Origin: Lunularia cruciata
Lineage: Eukaryota; Streptophyta; Marchantiopsida; Lunulariales; Lunulariaceae
Reading direction: 5' to 3'
DNA: 64,000 nt
NCBI GenBank assembly: GCA_948567375.1
Contig: OX419760.1
Span: 31,744,001 to 31,808,000 of the forward strand
Shown here: positions 24,345 to 37,943 of the stretch, in pieces
How positions within the stretch are numbered: the first letter of the stretch is position 1
Layout: every line of letters begins with the position of its first letter
The notes under the pieces: generated by a model
Told to the model about the DNA's origin: nothing
Database searches by the model: none
Seen by the model: the letters and a program-made list of their open reading frames with translations, nothing else
Translations under genes and position numbers: made by a program

Positions 24345-25233
24345 CTTGTCCTTGTATGTACACTAGGATCCATATGGATGGTCCATGTATGTGATTGAGC
24401 TTGCAGAATGATGATTCTCCTTTGATAGCAAATAGGCTCTCTTCACATCCATTCTTCACTTTCACAATATTAGTTTTGTGTGTTTTAATCTTTTGGGCAT
24501 TGGTTTTTTGCTCCTTGTTTTGGATGCTTATTCTTCTAGCTATGTCTTGGGTCGTATTTCTTAAGAGTTTGGGGATTCTTCAATAGGCTCTTTTACAATG
24601 CTTTCACTTTGTTCTTTGGCATTGGTAGCTAGAGATACTACTATAAGCATAGCTCCTCATATCCCTTATGAGCATCCAATGCATCAATCTAGACATTGTT
24701 TATCTATCATACTCCTCTAAGGTCCAAGTTCTCCCTAATGGAGCCACTTCTACTCCTTTGCCATATTCTCTATTGTCCCAAAGAGCCTACTTTGGTGATT
24801 CTCTTATGGAGGATCCTCCACCCATTATCCCCTCTAGCACTCCCTCTCCTCCCATGACCTCTCCTCCTCACTCCCCAGATCCACCACCACTACCACCACA
24901 ATTAGGTTTCATTCCCCTCATCCTTCCACACCCCTCTCCACCACCTACTAACATCCCTCCTCTAATACCCCTTTATATCCCACCTCACTATCATCCTATG
25001 TAGTCTTTTCTTGATTGCCTATGGGTGAAAGTTGGTTTGGCACAACATCAAGGCCAACTAAATGCTTATGGATGAGAGTAGATTCCATTTCCCCACATAC
25101 TTCCTAGACCCTCTTCATACCGTAGCCCTCTAATTACAAGCTCAACTAGACTCTTACTCTTGGTTCCACTCTTTAGATCTTCTTCAGGCCTTCCTTCCAA
25201 GCTTATCTTGTCCATGCATGTACACTAGGATCC
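24345..25233. repeat. 27-bp direct repeat, two copies
   Basis: CTTGTCC-TG-ATGTACACTAGGATCC-type sequence at 24345-24371 recurs at 25207-25233 with two differences. The interval holds Pro-rich codons (24780-25000) that may belong to the N-terminal part of the following non-LTR element. Confidence 0.6.
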
Positions 25234-27900
25234 CTATGCCCCTTCACTATCTAGGGCTTTATGCTTTTTATACTCCTAAGTGCCATCTTGGTAGATGATT
25301 TGGCAAGAGATGTCTCTACTTGGACCCTTCTAGCTCTCTTTCGTCAATGGACTTTGCTTCTTCCTACTCATGGGAGTTGGAGATTTGGACATCATGAGAC
25401 CACTTCTTGGATTCTGTGGTTTCTACCAAGAGATTGGCTTGATTTACAAGAGTCCACCATCCAAGCACAAGTAGTAGCCAAAAGGATCACATGATCATCA
25501 CAAGCTCACACTCTACCTCCAAAGCATTGTTCATTATGTTATTCCTTGATGTTAGGACATGTAGGGAAGTATTGGTGAGCAATCCAAGCACTATAACCCT
25601 CTAGACCAACACCCTTCTCCACCAACACCGTATCAACTTTATAAGATCTCCATCCATCAACTAAATATGACCTTCCTTCTATTTTCCATGAATACTACCC
25701 AAATCAGAAGCTAAAACTTGTGGAGTCCTTCTTTGCTCATGCTTTACTCCACTCTCCACATTTCTTGGCATGTATTTACATGGTAGACATTTACAAGACA
25801 AATTATATATACACTAGTTTTGAGCATTTACAAGATTGTCTTTCTCTTAATATGACAAACCCAAGCTTCCCCCTTCTCTTTGCTTTTTGTCAACAAAACT
25901 CAAATGCTCAAAACTAGTGTATGTACAATCTGTCTTGAGCATTTACAAGATTGTCTTGAGTTTGGTAGCTTCTACCTTCTCTTTGCTTTTTGTCAACATC
26001 TTGCCTTGGGTTTAGTACCCCTAGGTGCTACTCATTTTTTGGTGCATCTTATCTCCTTGCTCTATCAAAGGAGATATCATGCGTTCATCCCATAGCCATA
26101 GGAGATGTTTTCTTAGCATTTAGTGTCACTCACCGTTTGTCTTCAGCTTTGCCACTCCTTTTCTTTTTTTCTTGTCTCTTCATCAATATGTAATAGCCAC
26201 AATAGGTTGTTGTGAGAATTAGAGCTCCCTTAGATCTCCACCTTGATTGGGTGGTAGTCCAAGTGGATGTCTCAAATGCCTTCAATACCATTTCTCATCC
26301 AACATTGTTTTGAGCTCTTTGTTTGGCAAGGAACCAGATTCTTTCCTTGATTCCTAATATGTGTACTTTCTATGGCATTGAGATAATATTGTTGTACAAC
26401 CATTGTACTACCACAAGGGAGTTCAGTCAATTAGCATTGGAAAAAGGTATATGCAAAGGAGATCCTTTGGGAGGGTCATTATTTTCCATTGTACACTACA
26501 CAAATTTGAGTAAGGTTGTAATTGCCTTTCCCACATGCCTTTTCCATCCCTTTTAGGTGATACCCACATCTTGGGCTCCTTGGAGGATATAGTCCATGCA
26601 ATGCAAACTTTCACCTTTAGTCTTGAGACCTTAGGCTTACAAGTTCAAACTCATAAATGCAAGGTCTACAACCCACATACAATCTTTACTCCCTTTGACT
26701 TCCTATTAGAATTCTAGTTCCCAATAGGAGGTTTGAGTGTATTGGGCTCTCCTCTTAGAGATTTGGAGATGAGGATTTTTGTAGCTCTTATATCCAAGAT
26801 ACTTTGATTTAGGCTATTGCACATGCTCACTTACCTTCTTGGTTGGAGAATGCACAAGTGGTCTACTCCTTCCTTTCTGAGATGTTATGTCTTGAGAGCA
26901 TGTAAATTTGGCACGTGCATAAAAGTTGTACCACATCCACAGTCCTTTGATAGTCACATGCACCATACCTTCTCCATATTCTTAGGGCCTTGTATACTCC
27001 TAGATTTATCATATGATTGGCGGATTTGTAGATAGCTCTTCTCATAGCCATGGGAGGATGTGGTATCATATTACAAGAAGCTATTACATTGGCAACTTAC
27101 CTAGGAGCATGAGCCCTAGTGGATCCCTTTTTGGCAAATAGGTTCTTACACAAGGAATACACTTTGTTATTGCAACCTATCATGATAATTGACTCAAACA
27201 TCCTTGCTTTCCAAACATCTCTTAGATTGGCTTGCATTTTATTGCCAAGACAATCACATGCATCACTTCCTCCATTTGTAGACTTTATATCCCTAGATTC
27301 TGAGAAGATTTATGCAAATCTCAATGAGCATATGCACACTCACACCATTTCTAACATACTCATTGATGTGCCTTTACCAAATAGAGCTAGAATCCTTTCT
27401 TGTGGTGAGAAGGGTGCCAAAGCTTGGCTTCACACTTCCCCTTTGATTGATAACTTTGGTTCACATCGGAGGAGTGCACCGTGGCTCTTTGGATATAGCT
27501 AGCATCTGACACTCTTGGCCATATCGGACCAATGCCCGTGTGGTTCTACATTTGACACGGAGTGCATCCATATCTTACAATGTGCAATAGGAAGAAAGCC
27601 TACTAGAGTCCATGATGCAATTAGAGATGCAGCGGCTCGGATCATATGCTCTACATGCTCATAGCTTTAGATTGAGTATGGATGATCCTACTAGGACCAC
27701 CTCATTGCAAGATACTGACATATATTCCACTTTAGGGATGGCCAACATACATTTTATGATGTGGTTATGGTACACACACTCAGACTAGAGTCCTTTGCAC
27801 GAGCTAGCATCCAAGCACAAGCCATAGTTATCATTGCCACCGGAGGAAGGAGAACCACTATGCCCCACGGCTTGCCTCTTACACCTTCGTCCCCCTAGTA
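24660..27900 (+). mobile_element. Second, diverged non-LTR element (copy D), dead
   Basis: Plus-strand remains of the same superfamily as copy A but clearly another family. RT motifs: VVVQVDVSNAFNTISHPTLF (about 26250-26310), KGDPLGGSLFSIVHY (about 26455-26500) and LLGDTHILGS (about 26548-26577), where the first of the two catalytic Asp residues is Gly. Downstream are the CPCGSTFD...H...C zinc motif and VHDAIRDA (about 27535-27635), as in the endonuclease region of copies B and G. The N-terminal portion (24.7-26.2 kb) is Pro-rich and broken. No family tail like that of copy A was found at its 3' end. Confidence 0.75.
25810..25921. repeat. 20-bp perfect inverted repeat with neighbouring direct repeats
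   Basis: TACACTAGTTTTGAGCATTT (25810-25829) is exactly inverted at 25902-25921. GAGCATTTACAAGATTGTCT also occurs directly at 25822-25841 and from 25937, and CTTCTCTTTGCTTTTTGTCAACA occurs as a direct pair at about 25874 and 25977. The pattern suggests a local fold-back duplication inside the element. Confidence 0.8.
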
Positions 27901-28375
27901 ATACAGATTTTTGGACACTTTCATTATTAGTTTGATGGTCTCCTTTGAGAGACACAAGTACAAAGTTGAGGATCAGTACAAAGTTGAGGAACCTTAGCTT
28001 TCTCGCCCACCATATTTACATCTTATTTTTTATAAATGGTCTTTGTCACCCTATAGAGATCACAAGCTTTGAGTCTTCATTGGCGGCTATCAATAGGGAG
28101 CGCTCCAATTCCATTGACAGCACTCCACTCACATTTGCCACACATACACTCAGAGGATTTCTATTACATCGTGTAGGTACTTTTTTGCTCATTTTACATC
28201 GTTTTAAAGTTTCTACAGTTGTCTATGTGCCATTCTTCAGTGGTCTTGGGCTCTTCTTTTCTATTTGCACTTTTTTGTGCCTTTGTATTCCATTTTTACT
28301 TCGGGGTTTTACCGTTACGAGTATAGAGATTTGAATGTGAAATTGATTTTAGAGGCAAAAGGGGTATTTATAGGT

Positions 28376-30106
<1,731 letters not shown>

Positions 30107-30208
30107 TTACCATTTTTGTCCCATTTTACCTATTTTGTCTCACCCTTGTACGGCTTGCTTGATGGGGTCTTCCCATCCTTCCTGTTTTCTACGTGGTCGC
30201 CCTTTCTA
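30107..30208 (+). mobile_element. Tail-only copy of the non-LTR family (copy E)
   Basis: CCCATTTTACCTATTTTGTC, then CCCTTGTACGGCTTG, TGATGGGGTCTTCCCATCC and TTTTCTACGTGGTCGCC match the family tail. The element is truncated right after the palindrome. It is the best preserved tail for deriving a consensus. Confidence 0.8.
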
Positions 30209-31023
30209 GTAGACAGGATAAGGTAGACGATGGAATAAAATTCACAAAGCAGGAGGAATGCATCCTTTGAAGCCTTTCCTTGTTCTAAACGCGGACAGTA
30301 AATGGTAGTGTTTTCAGAGACACGAGAAATGAATCCGACACTTAACATGTGACACCCACAAGCAAATATATGCACACCGCATCTTCAGCAACAGACCTTT
30401 TAGACTTTTACATTGCACTCTCTTCCTTCTCAACTCCACTGACGTCAAGAAGTTGCAGCCAAGGTATCGAATGTGAAGGTGACAAGCGACAGTAGTCATC
30501 AATGAAAGGTAAGGCTTCCAACAATCTTAACATTACAGTGCGGCTCGTTGGGTATTTTCTTGTCAGAAGATCTGTGAGAAATAAGACTTGAGCATTTAAG
30601 GAATCGTAGAACTGAACCTTCATGTAGCCACAGGAAGTGAGGTCCTTCTGAATTACAGGGATCTAATTGCATGTATCCTCTACTCCAGTGAATCCTTGGA
30701 GTTTGCAATCAAATTGGAGTAACAGCGGGTAAGCGACAATTAATTAAAATCTCCACTGCTCAAGCAAATTTTCAGATACCTGCAAAGAAAACTTCTCAAA
30801 GATCTGATGGGTCAAAGTTCTGATATCCTCTTCGTGTCCAGAAATGACGACGTCATTAGGTGAAGAACCAGATTCTGGAGCAGATACAGACCCGTCTTCA
30901 GAACGTGTAGAACTGCCGGCTCTTGGATATGATAAATTGAATTGCCAGAATTCAGTGGTTGGGGAACTTCATCATCTCAAGAGCTTGTTGTCGGGGTCAA
31001 AATGGAGCTCCATTCGGACAGTT

Positions 31024-34000
31024 ATGTGGAGTTTACAATTGTTGAGAATTTTCGTATGCTTGTCTTTCTCGACTGAGGCTTCAGCCGAGCTCAAGAGAGA
31101 AATGGAGCTTCTATTGTACTTCAAGGGAAATATCACTGATCAGCGCTTTGCTCTCAAAAGTTGGAACCCTGAAAGCGCTTTGGCCGAGAAATTCCCATGC
31201 GATTTGTACGACGCGGCAGTCTACAATACCACGACCATACTCGAAGGTGTGGAATGTGCGGAATACGAAGGTCCGGATGGTTCTACACGACATCTTGTCA
31301 AGTTGCATCTTAATGGCCTTCGTCTTCAGGGGAACGTTCAGGCCGTTAGTATCCTAGATACTGCCGACTTCCCTCTGCTGCAAGAGTTGGATTTGTCCTT
31401 CAATGGATTTTCTGGCACACTGCCAAGAACTTGGCGCTCTGAGTCGACCCTCAGATCCTTGCGGCTCAAAAGAAACCTTCTTACAGGCCCACTAACTAGA
31501 TTGCCATCGAATTTAATTCATCTAGACCTCTCTCTCCAACGCAAAGGTCTCGAGGGAGATCTTAAGAATCTGGTTGAGGTTCGAAGTCTCAAAGAGTTGG
31601 ATCTGCATGGGAATAAATTCTCAGGAGGACTTGCTGACAACTGGCGAATTGATGATACTCAGGTTCGCCTTCCACTGTATTCCGTAGATCTGTCGGATAA
31701 TCAGCTAGAGGGACCAATTCCTACTCATCTTGCCTGCATGATTCAAGCTCGAAGTAGTTACTTGAATCTATCCTCTAACAAGCTCACAGGCAACATTCCC
31801 GATTTCCAGTTTTGTGCCGGGACACAAAGTGAAGCATGGAGGATTGAGTCTGTGGACCTCTCTAACAATCAGCTCAACGGTCGCATTCCCCGGAATCTCC
31901 TCCGCTACAATCAGTTAGTGCAATTGCGCTGTTCAAGGAATAACCTCGTAGGGAGCCTTGATTTGTCAAACGTGAACTCCAATTTGCTGTATCTGGATTT
32001 GAGCGAGAATCAGCTGGAGTCAATAGTTGGGACGTATACGCGTACTCCGCGATTGAAGGTTTTGAATCTTCAGCAAAATAATCTCACGGGTGGATTGGAG
32101 AACTTGTTGGAGAACGATTTTAATCAATTGACAGAGCTTAGGCTTAACCAGAACAGTATGACGGTGAATTCCAGTTTCACCCTTGATAAGATCTCAACAT
32201 TTCTGTTCCTCGAAGTACTGGACCTGTCGTTCAATTCTCTCAATATTGGATTTCCAGCTGGGCTTTTTCAGCTGCAAAACCTAAACGAGCTTCGTTTGCG
32301 ACATAACTTTCTGAATGGAGAACTCAGTGCCAATTCATCTGGAGCTTGTGTTACAGGTTGGAAGAATCTGAAGGTTCTGGACCTCAGGCAAAACAATCTG
32401 ACTTGGGGAACAGGGACAGATTTGAGGATCATCCTCGATCGCTGTTCCAGTCTGCGGGATCTTCGTCTAGGCAGCAGCAGAAATCCCAGCATTGGCGCTG
32501 ATAAAATCAGCAAAGAAGTTTTCTCAGGGGATTTGAGTCGGTTGCAGACCTTAGATTTGAGTGGCAATAATTTAGAAGGTGACATAAACGTCTTTTTTAG
32601 CTCTCTAGTAATCTTGCCTGCTCTGGAACACCTCGATTTATCCGACAATAGATTTTTTGGCAAACTTGATCAGTTTGACCCCAAAAGGTTTCCCCGGTTG
32701 ACGCACCTCAACCTTTCTAACAACCAGGGACTCTCTGGAGCAATCCCTTCCAGCATTTTGCTTCTGAATATTCCTTCTGGGCAATATAATGACCTCTTCA
32801 AAGGAACAAACCTGTGTGGCTATTTCTCAGGCAGTTTCTTAGTCTCGTGTCGAAAAGGCGGATCCGGAGATCTCCAGCTTTTGAATTTGTTGACGAGCTG
32901 GCAGTTTTGGTTGATTCTCGCCTCTTGCGCGGTGGTATCCGGAGCGGGATGCTTGGTTTTGGGATTACAGTGGCGTCGGAGAGTTGATGCTCAGCGACAG
33001 AAGCATGATGCTGAACTCATCGAAATTCTACTAGACAGGGAGATTGCGGTGTTGATGCCTTTCAGGGATCTGAGAAAAGCAACCGACAATTTTTCAGAGA
33101 AATCCCAAATTGGCCAAGGTGGATTTGGAACAGTGTACGTTGGAACACTGGAAGGGGGTACCATGGTGGCAGTGAAGAAGAGCACCTGGCATAGAGATGC
33201 ATCAGGAAAATCCCAGTTTCTAAACGAGGTCAAGATTTTATCCCAAGTCCATCACAGGAACCTTGTTAGGCTCTTGGGCTGCTGCTTGGCCGACAGGACT
33301 TCACTACTTGTCTTTGAGTACATCCCGAATGGGACACTGCAGGAACATCTACGAGGGCAAAGGGGAGATGCTCCACTTACTTGGAGACAACGTCTGCACA
33401 TTGCTATCCAAACGGCAGACGCGCTCGACTACCTCCATTCCTCAGCGAACCCTCCAATCTATCACTTGGACGTCAAATCAGCCAATATCCTTCTGAACAA
33501 CACCCTAAACGCCAAAGTGGCAGATTTTGGAATCTCCAGGCTGGTACCTGCCCTAGATGTGACGCATTTCACAGCTGAAGGAGGTGTGATGGGTACTCCC
33601 GGGTACATCGATCCAGAGACCGTGAGAACATCCAAGTTTTCTGGCAAAAGTGACGTCTATGCCCTGGGTGTGGTGTTGCTGGAACTAATTACAGCTCAAC
33701 CTGCAGTAGAGAGAAGTAAGGAGGAACACTATCTTGTACGGCGAGCGATCCCTATTCTCGAAGCGGGGCGTTTGGACCGGATCGTTGATGGTGCCATTTG
33801 GGAAACATTTCTGTCAGATAATGGGAAGGAGTCTATTCATGCTGTTGCAAGATTGGCTGCCAGGTGCCTCAGCTTAGACTTTAAACGGAGGCCCACGATG
33901 AAGGAAGTTTCAATAGATTTGCAAGCCATTCGGAGATGTCACTGTGAACCTGGATCTGCTGTGAATTTGGATGACGACATCTATGTCAATTCTCTCAGTG

Positions 34001-34092
34001 ATGCTGAAAATCATTGGAACTTTGCAGTTGTGGGGCAGGGCTCTCCCAGCTGTAACATAGAGTTGAGGCAAACCAGCGAAACTCTGAAATGA
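31024..34092 (+). CDS. LRR receptor-like kinase, WAK-like kinase domain, non-RD
   Basis: Predicted membrane receptor kinase of 1022 aa in one exon. The frame is open from an ATG at 30844, but the ATG at 31024 starts a typical signal peptide (MWSLQLLRIFVCLSF...ASA), so I place the start there. A cap-like region (residues about 22-80) precedes many leucine-rich repeats (about 90-600, with LDLS-N-L-G patterns). A membrane span (about 626-650) is followed by basic residues. The kinase has GQGGFG at about 697, VAVKK (Lys about 718), HRNLVRLLGCC, YHLDVKSANILL (His-Leu-Asp 814-816), DFG at 834 and GTPGYIDPE. The catalytic-loop HRD has Leu in place of Arg, making it a non-RD kinase. The kinase resembles WAK-like kinases. 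Ligand and pathway are unknown. Confidence 0.9.
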   Translation: MWSLQLLRIFVCLSFSTEASAELKREMELLLYFKGNITDQRFALKSWNPESALAEKFPCDLYDAAVYNTTTILEGVECAEYEGPDGSTRHLVKLHLNGLRLQGNVQAVSILDTADFPLLQELDLSFNGFSGTLPRTWRSESTLRSLRLKRNLLTGPLTRLPSNLIHLDLSLQRKGLEGDLKNLVEVRSLKELDLHGNKFSGGLADNWRIDDTQVRLPLYSVDLSDNQLEGPIPTHLACMIQARSSYLNLSSNKLTGNIPDFQFCAGTQSEAWRIESVDLSNNQLNGRIPRNLLRYNQLVQLRCSRNNLVGSLDLSNVNSNLLYLDLSENQLESIVGTYTRTPRLKVLNLQQNNLTGGLENLLENDFNQLTELRLNQNSMTVNSSFTLDKISTFLFLEVLDLSFNSLNIGFPAGLFQLQNLNELRLRHNFLNGELSANSSGACVTGWKNLKVLDLRQNNLTWGTGTDLRIILDRCSSLRDLRLGSSRNPSIGADKISKEVFSGDLSRLQTLDLSGNNLEGDINVFFSSLVILPALEHLDLSDNRFFGKLDQFDPKRFPRLTHLNLSNNQGLSGAIPSSILLLNIPSGQYNDLFKGTNLCGYFSGSFLVSCRKGGSGDLQLLNLLTSWQFWLILASCAVVSGAGCLVLGLQWRRRVDAQRQKHDAELIEILLDREIAVLMPFRDLRKATDNFSEKSQIGQGGFGTVYVGTLEGGTMVAVKKSTWHRDASGKSQFLNEVKILSQVHHRNLVRLLGCCLADRTSLLVFEYIPNGTLQEHLRGQRGDAPLTWRQRLHIAIQTADALDYLHSSANPPIYHLDVKSANILLNNTLNAKVADFGISRLVPALDVTHFTAEGGVMGTPGYIDPETVRTSKFSGKSDVYALGVVLLELITAQPAVERSKEEHYLVRRAIPILEAGRLDRIVDGAIWETFLSDNGKESIHAVARLAARCLSLDFKRRPTMKEVSIDLQAIRRCHCEPGSAVNLDDDIYVNSLSDAENHWNFAVVGQGSPSCNIELRQTSETLK

Positions 34093-37026
34093 ATATTTCG
34101 CGGTCATGCTAGACCACATGGCAATCTCATGCCTAGTTCATTGCGAATGTGCAGAATGTGAACAGTAGGTAGTGACGAAGCTCGAGCTGCATCTGAATCA
34201 ATATCGGCAACTAGTGATCAAGTCCGTACAATTGGTTCTCCCCTAATTTGAGAAGTCTGAGTTAGTATTCTGAAAGATCGAATGACACACCATAACAATA
34301 CAGTGGCTCTTTTCCACACCTAGTGGGATCATGGTGGTAGATCGCTTAAGTAAACACGTAGACAGTTGGTATGCGAGGGGGAAATGAATCTGCACATCTT
34401 TTGACGAACGATTTATTTGACTCATGCACATGAGAAATGCCAGGATCGATAATGGATTCTAAAGGACATCTAGCAGAGGCTTGGTAACTACCTCCAATGA
34501 TGTGTTTGGGAATTCTTCTTACTATTTTCATCGTAGAGCATTCATATCTATGCATCCTCCGAAGTCAAATCAATTCAACCATGGCTTTCTTGCCCATTGA
34601 GTTGAAGCACTTTTAACCGTTAGCGTTCCTAACTTGGATCAACCACTGTCCACAAGGATGATAGTGAGAACAATCTCTATTGAAGATGCGGGTTTTCGAC
34701 TCAATGAATGTAACATTTAGCACATAATTATTTCTACATGAGGCAAACCATCAATATTGCCTGCTTGAAATAACCCCACCATTCAAACTCTTATTTGCAT
34801 GCTAAATTTTAAATTGGCCATTGACGGTCACGTGAGAGCATCATATGGGTCAATTTAGAGGAACAACATAAGAAATTATTTTGGCAATTCTTATTGGACT
34901 TTGAGACCTTGAAAGCATTTCTTTTCTCATCTAAGATGAGAGCAAAGCGAGGATAAGAAGTCATACCCTTAGGAATCAAGAAAGGCCATCCCGCGACCTC
35001 CTAACATTGTTTGTGATGTGGAGGCATAGATCGTAATAGCCATCTCTAGTGGTAATATGTTTACGAGATTAGGTGCGAATAGTAAAACCGTTAATTTTAG
35101 TTTAAGAATAAATTTCATTAATTTTTAAATACTAAATATAGGTATAAGAGAAGAGATTTCTATTTTAAAATTTATGATACTATGAATGAAATAAAAGCAA
35201 TGTGCTATGATTAAATATGTTAATTAAAGAATAATTTAGCATAAAAAATGAAAAAAAAATTGATTTAAATAAAATAAGGATTGAATAAATTTACTAGAGA
35301 GTTAATGGTCAAAATTTTTTTAAGAAGTAAGTTTATATTCACCTTAAATACATATACTAGACTTTAAAACCATATCTAGTATTTAAAGTACAATTGATTC
35401 AATTCTTTATTCTTTTTATCTTCCTTGCTTGTTTTGTGTTTACTCTATGGTCTTCTACATTTAAATTATGTTAAGGAAGTTTCATAGAGGAATCTATAAA
35501 AGGTATCCATTAACCATCTTATTTATTGACTAATCTAGTAAAATATCCCAAAAAGTTCTTATAAAATTTTGGTTGTAAGGTATAGAAATACTTTCCTTGA
35601 TTAAATTTGGCAAAGAAGTTAAACATACTTCTCTAACCAGCTTTAATTCATCTCAAGTATAAGTAATAGGATCTGGACCCTCTTCACGATACAGTATTGT
35701 TTGGCTTGGGAATTAATTTTAATTTCTTTTAAAATCTTATGCCTATCTTAAATGCAAGCAACAAATCTTTAGATTACTTTTAGAATTCAACATATATTTA
35801 TTTTTGTACACTTTTCCCTTCTATCTTCTCTATAAATATAGAATATTAGAAAACTAAGATTAGAAATACTTCTTTCCACTTGATTACTTCTCGTCGTAGA
35901 TTCTCCCCTCACGTAGTCAGTGCATCTATCTTATATTTTGGATCGGATTGGATGGTGGTGAGTGTTCTGGAATGTTCTATGTAAATTTGATGTTGATCTT
36001 CGATGTGTGTTAATCCACATATAGAAATCTTTGTAATAGTGTTTGGTACTTACAGCACTTAAAGCAATATTATTATTTCATGTGATCAACGTTATCTTAG
36101 GCTATTACCTTGTAATCTGGTATGATTATTATCTATGTTTCATAGAAACTCTTGTATTAGACTGTTGATTGTATATTATGCTAAGTTGACCGGAATTTTC
36201 TACCAACCTTTTATTTAATGGAATATATAATATATCTCTAGGCGATTGGGACATGCAACAGTACTGGAATGTTCATTCTTGGCTTCTACATTGACATGCA
36301 TGGCCAAGTAAGTGTGTTAGTCCTTTGATATTTAAAGGATATACAGGACCGTCAATGCTTCAATGATACATAGTCTTTGGTTTGAAAAACGACGTCTGCA
36401 GAATAAATACCATATAAAATAAAATAAATAAATAAATATTATTTGTCAATTTTGAACCTTTAAACCAGTCCTTTATCATTTCTGTCATTTGTGAGTCTGT
36501 CTAACTGAATGTCTCTTGCTTTATTAACACCACAAAATGAAGCAATAAAATATTTTATCTTGGAATTTGCAGCAGTAGGACTTTCGCGCATATTACCTAT
36601 CGTAATCTTGTGGAGACTTTTTGGAAGAGCACCAATCAAATGCCATACTTGTGCCATACTCGAGTTCCTGCTGGGACACCACTTAACTTAAAATATTATA
36701 TTTTCACTTTTTGAAACACCTTTACTTGTACAGTCCTAGAAAACTCCACCATTAATAATTGTAGCAGTACTTTAAAGACATATTTTTCAAAACGAAACCT
36801 ACTGTATTTACTTACCAAAGAATCCTGTGGGACCAGGTCTCTCTGGGCTCGACACTTGTCACGAGGCCCTCGAGAGAAAACCCATATCAGTAAACAAACA
36901 AAGAAACAAGCAATATAAAATGGGCCCTGATGTCGAGATATTTCTCGTCAGGAATAAATGGCTCCACATCCGCCAATAAAATAAAGCTCCACAAGAGTCC
37001 ATCTAACCCAACCCATAGTTTAGAAC
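34093..37026. other. AT-rich intergenic region
   Basis: The first few hundred bases after the kinase stop are probably its 3' untranslated region. From 34.7 to 36.7 kb the sequence is strongly AT-rich with no open frame of note. CTATAAATATAG near 35830, followed by T/G-rich sequence, would suit an old LTR, but I could not find matching ends or a target duplication. Confidence 0.4.
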
Positions 37027-37943
37027 GCGAGTTAGGGTTTTGGTGGAGCTAAGATCTGTGGTAGATAAGCTCCGATCGATCAGTGCGGATAGCTCCAATC
37101 CAATGTTCACAGTCTAGTCGACTGCAGAAACACGAACTTATCCGAGTTTGTGACCTCGACATCCCCTGGGGGATAATTTTGATCCGATCTGTGTGTCTGG
37201 AGATTTCGTCGGAAGGATAGTAGTGGAGCGGAACTTGATAGCTGTCCGAAGCTTCTCGCACGCTCGCGGACCTCAAATTGGTGCAACATCGAACAGTGAT
37301 CGATTCGTTTCAATCGCGGTAATAGAGTCGAGACAAGGTAATGAGGAAGAGGAGAGGAGGGGGAGGAGCATACCTTATGGAGATCAGATCGCAGTGCTTT
37401 TTATCGAACGCTGGATCGTGGAGACGGTGTATCGGCTGAGAGGTGTTCCGTAGTTGTGCTTATCGCGTTTGTACAGACTGAGTTGTGGAGGCGGAGGGAG
37501 GAAGAGAGGGCTACTGGAGAGCGAAGGTGAGGAGGGTGTTTGTTAACGATGCAGGTTGGAGATCAATCTTGAGAATCTTGAGAATCTGGAGATCTCGAGA
37601 TTTTGCGTGATTGCGGAATTGTTAACCTGGCAACTATTGATCTGTAGCTGCTGCGTCCTGTCAGGCAGTTCCCTGGAGTGACTACGTTGAGAGTGGGGGA
37701 GGGCTACTGGAGAACGAAGTCGACGAGTGGGAGGTGAGGTTGAAGGGGAGATCAGTATATTTTGCGGAATTGATGGTGATGTGTACTTGTGTACTTTCTC
37801 TTAGCGCGCCCAGAACGTTTGCGGAGTGAAAGAGGCAGCGGAAGTGGAGAAATCAGGGTGGGGTTTGGGAAGTCGAAGTTCCTGCGCAATTGGTGGTGAC
37901 ATTGAGACGTTTGGGTGAGATACGTTGACAATCGGTTTGTCTT
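37027..37943 (+). promoter_or_regulatory. Probable promoter and 5' leader of the F-box gene
   Basis: A GC-richer stretch of 0.9 kb between AT-rich DNA and the F-box start. An AGGGCTACTGGAGA-CGAAG block occurs twice (about 37508 and 37697), and CTTGAGAAT repeats lie around 37567. The open frames inside start at GTG rather than ATG, so I treat it as leader or promoter, possibly with an intron. Transcript ends cannot be set from sequence. Confidence 0.4.

Noticed and set aside
35800-36300. Possible LTR (TATA-like box and T/G-rich downstream part)
   Set aside because: No TG...CA ends, primer-binding site or target duplication could be found.
37193-37453. Upstream frame before the F-box gene
   Set aside because: It begins at GTG, not ATG, and has no family resemblance. 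It is more likely leader sequence.
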